Part shown: positions 1 through 5,116 of the stretch, piece by piece
Layout of the letters: each line of letters starts with the position of its first letter
Numbering within the stretch: the stretch's first letter is position 1
From: Armatimonadota bacterium
GTDB taxonomy: Bacteria; Armatimonadota; Zipacnadia; Zipacnadales; JABUFB01
Direction: 5' to 3'
Assembly (NCBI GenBank): GCA_018056145.1
Contig: JAGPGE010000138.1
Coordinates: 1-10,423 of the forward strand
DNA: 10,423 nucleotides
Translations under genes and position numbers: made by a program
The notes under the pieces: generated by a model
Databases searched by the model: none
The model's input: the letters and a program-made list of their open reading frames with translations, nothing else
Told to the model about the DNA's origin: nothing

Positions 1-120
1 GTGTAGGACAGTGTAGCCGTTGATGCGTGTGCGGTGCCCTTCGGGGTAGGGGGCATCGAAGGCCAGCGCGCGGGCGAGGAAGAGCACAGCGGCGATCAGG
101 AACAGGTGCGCGCGACCCAT
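1..120 (-). CDS. Exported protein of unknown function, N-terminal fragment (3' end outside window)
   Basis: Forty codons are visible from an ATG at 120-118 and the frame is open to the window edge. The protein begins MGRAHLFLIAAVLFLARALA, a short basic n-region followed by a hydrophobic core of about 15 residues and an A-x-A-like end (ALA), so it is probably exported by Sec. The mature part starts near FDAPYPEGH and goes on RTRINGYTVLH. It lies 53 bp downstream of the TPR/HELGH gene in the same orientation, and a GAGGT sequence about 9 nt upstream of the ATG could serve as ribosome binding site. It is therefore likely the next gene of the rodA-led operon. The 'GYTVLH' stretch is loosely reminiscent of the first strand of some secreted hypothetical metallopeptidase-like proteins, but this is too little sequence to name a family. 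Confidence 0.6.
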   Translation of the reverse strand, partial: MGRAHLFLIAAVLFLARALAFDAPYPEGHRTRINGYTVLH

Positions 121-173
121 GGGCGGAGGACCTCAGTCAGTTGCGCGGCAGGTGTGGGATGACCGGGGCGCCA

Positions 174-1880
174 TCAGCCCGCGGGTTCGGCCTTTCGGAT
201 GCGCAGACCCAGGACCTCCAGGGGGCCGTCGGAGCCGCACGAGATGGCCACGTCGTGCCATCCCGCGGTAACAGCGCCAAGTGACGCCGGCTGGTCCGCG
301 TTCCCGACCAGCTTTGATTGGCCGTCCAGCGTTACGTTGATGAGCGTCTCACCGGAGCCATTCCGAAGCACTTCCAGGTCGTAGTCGCCGTCGGGCAGAT
401 AGATGCGGAACACCGCTTCGCCGCCCTTGCCCAGCGCCACGAGTTCGCGCCGGATGGCCGCCTCGCGCGGCGCTTGCAGGAGCCGGCTGGCCATGAGATT
501 GAGCCCGCCCGCATCCACCGACAGGGCCCCGCCGTCTTCGAACGCCTTCGCCACGATGTCCTTGTACGCCTGGACGAAGTGCGCCGGCTCCGTTCCCTGG
601 GCGCCGTGAAGGACGGCCGCAAGCGTGGAGCGGCCGTGTGCCGCTTCCAGCCACAAGCAGAACCCGGCGAAACGCGCGGGGCCATCCTCCCCGGTGAACT
701 CCTCCGGAAGCGTAGCCATCCAGGCATTGAGAGGAATGCGGCACTCACGCATGAGGAACCGCTGGGCGTCCTCCGCGCCGATCCCGCACAGCCGATAGAG
801 TGCCTCGGCGGGACGCTCGCCCGGCCACGGGTCGCCGGTGACCGTCCCGGCCTCCTCCAGCAGCCACTGGAACAGGAGGCGCTCACTCAGGTCGCCGCTG
901 GCCCAGACATCGTCTCCCGGGAACGGCCCGATGCGCGGCAGCATGAGGTGCCCCAGTTCGTGGAAAAGCTGGCGTACAAGCTCCTCGGGCGCCCGCGGGC
1001 TCTCGGCATCATAGAAGAAGATCCGGTCGCCAAGCTGTTCGGCGCCGGACGGTCCGGCTTCGGTGAGGTAGAGTTCGAGCAAGTCGGTCTTTTCCGGCGT
1101 ACGGTCGAAGTCCAGGTACTCCAGGAGATACACGTGGCCGCGCAGGGCGAGTTGCAGGAGGCGGTGGGCCAACGTCTCGTGATCCGCGCGGGAGGGCAGC
1201 ACTGTGGACGACGGCCAGCCCACCTGCCAGCGCGCCCGCAGCACTTCGTTCCGGTCGTCGGCGATGAGCCCGTAAGCGACGCGGTTGAACAGCATGTTTT
1301 CGGCTGGCCCGATGGAGCTGGGGAGCCGGATCCACGGCGCGGCGCGGTTCCCCTCGAGCGCCGCCGGGAAAATCAGCGAAGTGGTGTAAGCGAAAGTGCG
1401 CGAAGGCCGGGAACCAAAGTGGAACTCATCCGAGAGCTTCACCACGTGTCCTGCGAAGGCCGCCGGCGCGAGAGGCAGTATGTCCAGGGCGATCTCCCGC
1501 GGGAAACGCCCACGGTAGAACACCCGCTTGATGGCTCGCTGCGCAGCCTCATTGCGGGGAGCCAGCTTGCCGAGCACGTGTGCGTACAACTGCGCGGCCT
1601 CTTCAATGCGGTCGGCTTTCTCATACAGATCGCCAAGGGTCAGGAACGCGGGGAGGTGGTCGGGGTAGGCGCGGATCGCCGCGAGGAGTTGTTCCTCGGC
1701 ATTGTCGCGCTTACCCTCGGCGATCAGGGCACAGGCGCGCTGGACCATGGCCTCCGGACCCTCGGGCTCGGGGGTGTCGGCCATGGCGGCCCCTACCGCC
1801 GCAACCAGGACCAGCGCAAGGGCCCCAATCAGAGACGTCACCGCATTGCGCCTAGTCGCCACTGCATTGGGCTGTATCAT
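174..1880 (-). CDS. Secreted TPR protein with HELGH zinc-metallopeptidase motif and C-terminal beta domain
   Basis: The protein has 568 residues from the ATG at 1880. An in-frame TTG at 1886 would add two residues and a GTG at 1862 would remove six. Residues 1-34 form a Sec signal peptide: RR at 10-11, a hydrophobic core LIGALALVLVAAVG, and AMA before the likely cleavage site. Residues about 42-113 are helical with TPR character (AEEQLLAAIRAYPDHLPAFL, then GDLYEKADRIEEAAQLYAHVL). The middle region contains LFHELGH, with HExxH at 307-311; Glu333 in the following GDLSERLL segment, 22 residues after the second His, is a plausible third zinc ligand as in gluzincins. The last ~80 residues (486-566) look like a beta-sandwich (YLPDGDYDLEVLRNG, then NVTLDGQS), similar to carbohydrate-binding or galactose-binding-like folds. 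It overlaps the upstream gene by 29 bp, which suggests coupled translation. The substrate is unknown, and zinc binding is inferred from the motif alone. A non-catalytic role is possible. Confidence 0.8.
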   Translation of the reverse strand: MIQPNAVATRRNAVTSLIGALALVLVAAVGAAMADTPEPEGPEAMVQRACALIAEGKRDNAEEQLLAAIRAYPDHLPAFLTLGDLYEKADRIEEAAQLYAHVLGKLAPRNEAAQRAIKRVFYRGRFPREIALDILPLAPAAFAGHVVKLSDEFHFGSRPSRTFAYTTSLIFPAALEGNRAAPWIRLPSSIGPAENMLFNRVAYGLIADDRNEVLRARWQVGWPSSTVLPSRADHETLAHRLLQLALRGHVYLLEYLDFDRTPEKTDLLELYLTEAGPSGAEQLGDRIFFYDAESPRAPEELVRQLFHELGHLMLPRIGPFPGDDVWASGDLSERLLFQWLLEEAGTVTGDPWPGERPAEALYRLCGIGAEDAQRFLMRECRIPLNAWMATLPEEFTGEDGPARFAGFCLWLEAAHGRSTLAAVLHGAQGTEPAHFVQAYKDIVAKAFEDGGALSVDAGGLNLMASRLLQAPREAAIRRELVALGKGGEAVFRIYLPDGDYDLEVLRNGSGETLINVTLDGQSKLVGNADQPASLGAVTAGWHDVAISCGSDGPLEVLGLRIRKAEPAG

Positions 1881-2847
1881 CGCCAACCCCCGGGTGGCAC
1901 TGAATGCGCGCTACGATCTCATCGACCAGCTCAACGTTCTTGCGGTCCACGAAAGTCTGCACGTAGTAGATGTCGTTCATCGGTTCGCAATGCCAGGCCC
2001 GGGCGATCAGACGGTCGGCATACAGCTGCTCGCGACAGTGGGCAATGAAACGCTGCAGCAACTGGACCCCGCCCACATTGCTGCCCTCGAGCAACAGGCC
2101 CTCGTGCCCCTTCACCGTGCCCTCGTCCCCGGTTGCTCCGTGCTTGCGCAACTCCTTGCCCAGTTGCGACCCCACCCAGTCCTTGAGGCTCTTGCGCTTG
2201 AGCGCCACGCTCGCCATGCCCCACCGGGCCACCTTTATCTGCTCGGTCTCCTTCGCGAACTCCAGCTCGATCAGCCCCGCCATGAGCTTCTGACCACTCA
2301 GGCTGAATTCCTCGGGAACGCGTACGTCCAGGCCGTAGGCCGACCAGAGCGTCCAGCCGCCGTTGGGGTGGTCGTCGATGCCCATGAGCACCGCGCCCGC
2401 GAAAGCCTCGGCCTGCGCACCAGTCTGCCCCGGCGGCATCATGAGCTGCGCGATGACGGTACGCCCGCAGTCCTTGCAGACCCAGGCTGCCCCGTAGCCC
2501 TCAAGCTCCGCCTTCCAGTGGAAGCATTTCGCGCCTGATTTCTTCCGCTTCCCGCGACCGGTGAGTTTGACATCCCGGGTGATCTCGATTTCGGGCGCCT
2601 GCTTCTTCCGACCCTTCTGGATATCCCGCAGGTATTTGTCGATCACCGCGTTGAGGTCCACGAAGCCCTTCTCGGAAGCCCACTTGACCTCCAGCCGGGG
2701 CATGTCGTCGTCATCCCAACGCACATACCCGGCAGTCGAGTCGCCGCTGATCGCGCCGATATTCCAGTCCTGCGGAATGCGGACGGTGATCCCCTGCCAT
2801 CCCGCCTCAACAATGCCGGGAGCATCAGGTTCCTGCTGCTGTGCCAT
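1852..2847 (-). CDS. Conserved-looking cytoplasmic protein made of two tandem related domains, function unknown
   Basis: This 331-residue protein has no signal peptide or membrane segment, so it is predicted to be cytoplasmic. I do not recognise a named family. The two halves resemble each other. Half one has ITVRIPQDW (20-28), DMPRLEVKWAS (48-58), AWVC (121-124) and DHP (159-161). Half two has LDVRVPEEF (173-181), EQIKVARWGMAS (202-213), AWHC (284-287) and CHP (317-319), in the same order with similar spacing. Half one also has a C-x-x-C (124 and 127), which half two lacks. Residues 97-104 are very basic (GRGKRKKS). The ATG at 2847 follows rodA by 42 bp, and the 3' end overlaps the TPR/HELGH gene, so it is the middle gene of an operon. 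The repeated V-R-[IV]-P and W motifs suggest beta-rich domains, possibly ligand-binding or scaffold-like. That is inference. Confidence 0.75.
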   Translation of the reverse strand: MAQQQEPDAPGIVEAGWQGITVRIPQDWNIGAISGDSTAGYVRWDDDDMPRLEVKWASEKGFVDLNAVIDKYLRDIQKGRKKQAPEIEITRDVKLTGRGKRKKSGAKCFHWKAELEGYGAAWVCKDCGRTVIAQLMMPPGQTGAQAEAFAGAVLMGIDDHPNGGWTLWSAYGLDVRVPEEFSLSGQKLMAGLIELEFAKETEQIKVARWGMASVALKRKSLKDWVGSQLGKELRKHGATGDEGTVKGHEGLLLEGSNVGGVQLLQRFIAHCREQLYADRLIARAWHCEPMNDIYYVQTFVDRKNVELVDEIVARIQCHPGVGDDTAQCSGD

Positions 2848-2889
2848 GTCATCCCAGTCCCGTGCCCGGCCAGCGGGCGATCTGTTTCC

Positions 2890-4020
2890 TCAGAAGACGA
2901 TCTTGTGGCGGCGCATGTAGATGTTCTCGAGCAGCCCGATGCAGATCATGTTTGTGATCAGGTTGCTGCCACCGTAACTTACGAAGGGAAGTGGCATGCC
3001 CTTGACGGGCATCATCCCCAGGGTCATCCCCACATTGACGATGAGGTGCAGGAAGAACAGGGCGGCGATCCCCGCCGCCATGAGCTGCCCCAGGCGGTCC
3101 TTGGCGTTGGCCGAAATGTGCAGCGTTCGCCAGAGCAGAAGGCCGAAGAGCCCAAGGACCACCGAGCAGCCGAAGAAGCCCTTCTCCTCGCCTATCGCGG
3201 TGAAGATGAAGTCGGTCTCCTGGTCGGGGATGAACCCGAGCTGCGTCTGCTTTCCCTGGAACAGCCCCTGGCCCCACATGCCCCCCGAGCCGATGGCGAT
3301 GAGCGACTGCCGCAACTGCCAGCCCGCGCCTTTCGGGTCCGCGTCAGGGTAGCGGAACGCCAGGAGGCGGTTCTTTTGATGCTGCGGGATCACCCCGAGG
3401 TTCCATGCGGCGCCGAAAAGCAACACCCCGGCCAGCACGTACGCAAGTAAGTGCGTGATTCTCGCACCCGCTACAAACAGCATGACGAACCAGATGAACA
3501 TGATGACAACGGGCGTCCCGAGGTCAGGCTGCAGCAGGATCAGACTGGTGGGTATGAAGGCGTAGACCAGCGACCGGGAAACCAGCGATAGCGTGTCCAC
3601 CTCTTCCTCGCGCGCCGCCAGGTAGACCGCCAGGATGATGATCACGGCGATCTTCGCAAGCTCCGACGGCTGGACGTGGATCGGCCCGATGTCGATCCAG
3701 CGCCTGGTTCCGCGTACTTCGCCCTGAATCGCGCCGATGACAAGCACCAGTATCAGCAGGGCCACAACCACCGCCATGAGCACGCCCGAGAGCGAGCCGA
3801 TCTTCTCGTAGTCCAGGGTGAGTGCGCCCGCCATGGCGATCAGGCCCAACGCCAGCCAGGCGATCTGCAGGTGGAGTTTCTGGAAAGGCGACTGACCCGC
3901 GGCCACAAGGCTGGCGCGAGTGCAACTGTAGATCATCACCAGCCCCACGGCCAGAAGCAGGGCGACGATGATCAGCAGCACGGGATCAGCGCGTTTCAGC
4001 AGACGTCTCTGGTGAAGCAT
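2890..4020 (-). CDS. rodA: RodA, SEDS-family peptidoglycan glycosyltransferase
   Basis: The 376-residue polytopic membrane protein belongs to the RodA/FtsW/SpoVE (SEDS) family, which polymerises lipid II into glycan strands together with a class B penicillin-binding protein. Hydrophobic segments run from residue 13 to the C-terminus and fit the usual ten helices. Family motifs are present: RRWIDIGPIHVQPSELAK (106-123, with the conserved Glu120 and Lys123), QPDLGT (164-169), the large extracytoplasmic loop ending in QETDFIF with the presumed catalytic Asp270, and MPVKGMPLPFVSYGGS (337-352). The length and the RodA-like loop favour RodA over FtsW. No mreBCD or pbp2 gene flanks it, unlike the classical rod-shape cluster. 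It seems to start its own transcription unit, just after a terminator and an extended -10 promoter, and it has no clear Shine-Dalgarno sequence. It leads the uncharacterised genes further left. Confidence 0.9.
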   Translation of the reverse strand: MLHQRRLLKRADPVLLIIVALLLAVGLVMIYSCTRASLVAAGQSPFQKLHLQIAWLALGLIAMAGALTLDYEKIGSLSGVLMAVVVALLILVLVIGAIQGEVRGTRRWIDIGPIHVQPSELAKIAVIIILAVYLAAREEEVDTLSLVSRSLVYAFIPTSLILLQPDLGTPVVIMFIWFVMLFVAGARITHLLAYVLAGVLLFGAAWNLGVIPQHQKNRLLAFRYPDADPKGAGWQLRQSLIAIGSGGMWGQGLFQGKQTQLGFIPDQETDFIFTAIGEEKGFFGCSVVLGLFGLLLWRTLHISANAKDRLGQLMAAGIAALFFLHLIVNVGMTLGMMPVKGMPLPFVSYGGSNLITNMICIGLLENIYMRRHKIVF

Positions 4021-4037
4021 AGGGGGTCAGTATATCA
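4020..4037 (-). promoter_or_regulatory. Extended -10 promoter for rodA, possibly giving a leaderless transcript
   Basis: Read on the minus strand, 4037-4029 is TGaTATACT. This is an extended -10 element with a hexamer matching TATAAT at five of six positions. A -35 hexamer at 17 bp spacing is weak (TTTTGG), which extended -10 promoters tolerate. Only eight bases (GACCCCCT) separate the hexamer from the rodA ATG, so transcription would start at or within a few bases of the A of the ATG. The lack of any Shine-Dalgarno sequence before rodA agrees with a leaderless message. The start site is a prediction. Confidence 0.5.
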
Positions 4038-4075
4038 CAAAGAAGATGCGCCCAAAAGCAGGCCCGGCAGGCAAA

Positions 4076-4111
4076 GCCGGACCCGGCGACAGCAGTGTCA
4101 CCGGGCCCGGC
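4076..4111 (-). terminator. Hairpin terminator after the prepilin-like gene
   Basis: An imperfect inverted repeat sits 22 bp past the prepilin stop codon. Its stem segments are GCCGG/CCGGC (4076-4080 with 4107-4111), CCCGG/CCGGG (4082-4086 with 4101-4105) and GACA/TGTC (4088-4091 with 4096-4099). Two single mismatches separate them, and the loop is GCAG. In the minus direction the stem is followed by TTTGCC and, further on, CTTTTGG, so the T-tract is poor. The position between the prepilin stop and the rodA promoter supports a terminator that insulates the two units. A Rho-independent mechanism is likely but not certain because of the weak T-run. Confidence 0.6.
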
Positions 4112-4133
4112 ATGGCCAGGTCTCGAGCGTTCC

Positions 4134-4853
4134 CTACCGCAGAGCGCCCACTGTCCCGTTGTCGCGCACGATGCCCCACAACTCAAAGCGCCCATTGTAC
4201 GGGCCGCCCTGGATCTGCCAGGTCCGCTTCGTCTGGCCTTCGCAGTCCACGTAGGTGCCCGTGGTCTCGATCGCCTTGACCACCTTTGCATGCCCATCCG
4301 CGAAAGTGCAGTTGGCCATCTCGTTGTGAGTCCCCATGATCGGCGAGTTGAACGTCTGGGCAAGATTGCCGTCGCCGATGACGAAGGTCTCGGCGGGTCT
4401 GGGGATCTCCGCGTCGGAAATGGGCTGCACCAGCCCAGTCAGGTTCCCGTCTTCCCAGACAGCCGTGTTGAAGATGTAGCTGGTGCCCGTGAAGCCAGGA
4501 GCCAGAGGCGGAGCGCCCAGCGCGCCGATGACTGCGTTGATACCGGCCGCCGTGATCTCATCCTTGTTGCTGGGGCACTGAAGAATCTGCGAGTTCTTCA
4601 TGTACGGCATGATCATGTGATAGGGGGTGACGGTGCCCGCTGAGGTGCCGCTCATGCTCTGGCCGTAGCGCTCGTCGTAATCCTGGACGTACATCATCAT
4701 GGCGGTGCCGACCTGCTTCAGATTGCTCAGACACGAACTCTGGCGCGCTTTCTCGCGCGCTCTCGCGAAGACGGGGAAGAGTATCGCGGCGAGGATGGCG
4801 ATAATGGCAATGACGACGAGCAACTCGATCAAGGTAAAGCCAGTGCGCTTCAT
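4134..4853 (-). CDS. Type IV prepilin-like / pseudopilin with H-x9-DG domain
   Basis: The 239-residue protein starts MKRTGFTLIELLVVIAIIAI, the class III signal of type IV pilins and pseudopilins. Prepilin peptidase should cut between Gly5 and Phe6, Glu10 is the conserved E+5 of the mature protein, and the hydrophobic helix spans about 8-26. Residues 27-48 (PVFARAREKARQ, then LSNLKQ) are typical of the expanded family in Armatimonadota and Planctomycetota. The C-terminal part holds the H-x9-DG motif, with His176 and Asp186-Gly187. Four cysteines (41, 93, 182, 204) lie in the extracytoplasmic part. The ATG at 4853 is chosen because upstream codons in the same frame give no pilin signal, and AGGAGGT at 4870-4864 lies 10 nt before it. 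No other pilus gene is nearby. Its exact role (pilus minor subunit, secretion pseudopilin or surface protein) cannot be told. Confidence 0.9.
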   Translation of the reverse strand: MKRTGFTLIELLVVIAIIAILAAILFPVFARAREKARQSSCLSNLKQVGTAMMMYVQDYDERYGQSMSGTSAGTVTPYHMIMPYMKNSQILQCPSNKDEITAAGINAVIGALGAPPLAPGFTGTSYIFNTAVWEDGNLTGLVQPISDAEIPRPAETFVIGDGNLAQTFNSPIMGTHNEMANCTFADGHAKVVKAIETTGTYVDCEGQTKRTWQIQGGPYNGRFELWGIVRDNGTVGALR

Positions 4854-4863
4854 CTGCGTCTCG

Positions 4864-4870
4864 ACCTCCT
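4864..4870 (-). promoter_or_regulatory. Ribosome binding site that fixes the prepilin start
   Basis: On the minus strand this reads AGGAGGT, a full match to the anti-Shine-Dalgarno sequence, 10 nt before the ATG at 4853. It decides the start at MKRTGF against the longer in-frame extension reaching 4967. Confidence 0.8.
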
Positions 4871-4935
4871 GAGCAGAGACATGGATTGATGAGCAGTTCG
4901 CCTGTGACTTGTGCGAGCGCTGGAAGCTCTGACGA

Positions 4936-4959
4936 GGCCCGTGCGGGGCCCGTGCGGGC
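4936..4959. repeat. Two tandem copies of an 11-bp GC-rich unit with hairpin potential
   Basis: GGCCCGTGCGG occurs at 4936-4946 and again directly at 4947-4957. The second copy is part of the near-perfect palindrome GCCCG-TG-CGGGC (4948-4959). The repeat lies about 80-105 bp upstream of the prepilin ATG, in its probable 5' untranslated region, at the edge of an AT-rich stretch. Function unknown. Confidence 0.6.
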
Positions 4960-4965
4960 GCTCCC

Positions 4966-5040
4966 AACCCTTTTTACTATTAGTGGCCCTACATTTCCAC
5001 ACCTTCACTGTGACATGGTTATATACACTTGAGCATCCCT
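4966..5040. promoter_or_regulatory. AT-rich divergent promoter region between the prepilin gene and the polysaccharide-degradation pair
   Basis: This stretch is much richer in A and T than the surrounding DNA and lies between divergently transcribed genes, so it should hold both promoters. On the minus strand, 5023-5018 reads TATAAC (five of six matches to the -10 consensus), which would leave a leader of about 165 nt for the prepilin gene. On the plus strand, TATATA/TATACA lies at 5020-5027. I find no convincing -35 hexamer at 16-18 bp for either, so these assignments are tentative. The rest of the gap holds the 11-bp repeats on the left and a hairpin next to the ribosome binding site on the right. 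Confidence 0.35.
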
Positions 5041-5089
5041 GAGCGTTCCAGGCTGTTCCGTTCGCGTATGCAGGTCCGGCAACACGCGG

Positions 5090-5113
5090 CGGCGAATCTC
5101 GCCGGTGAGGTGG
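5090..5113 (+). promoter_or_regulatory. Leader hairpin adjoining the Shine-Dalgarno sequence
   Basis: CGGCGA (5090-5095) and TCGCCG (5099-5104) form a perfect 6-bp stem with the loop ATC. Two bases later comes GAGGTGG (5107-5113), the likely ribosome binding site for the ATG at 5117 or 5120. The stem is visible in the sequence; any effect on translation is inference. Confidence 0.4.
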
Positions 5114-5116
5114 TCC

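Noticed and set aside
318..2048. Open frame of 576 codons on the plus strand, antisense to the TPR/HELGH gene
   Set aside because: It overlaps a gene with a clear signal peptide, TPR-like region and HELGH motif. Its own translation is rich in Arg, Gly, His and Gln without domain-like pattern, as expected for an antisense frame in high-GC DNA.
2848..2889. GCCCG/CGGGC inverted repeat between rodA and the duplicated-domain gene as a terminator
   Set aside because: The stem is only 5 bp and no T-run follows in the minus direction; the 42-bp gap looks like an intra-operon junction.
4854..4967. N-terminal extension of the prepilin-like protein to 4967
   Set aside because: The extra 38 residues are not a plausible pilin leader and would bury the class III signal peptide. 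A perfect AGGAGGT before the ATG at 4853 fixes the start there.
4948..4976. GC hairpin followed by TTTTT on the plus strand as a terminator
   Set aside because: There is no plus-strand gene upstream for it to end, and the T-run is 11 bases from the stem.
5030..5049. Near-repeat TGAGCATCCC/TGAGCGTTCC
   Set aside because: Only 7 of 10 bases match and there are only two copies; this is within chance.
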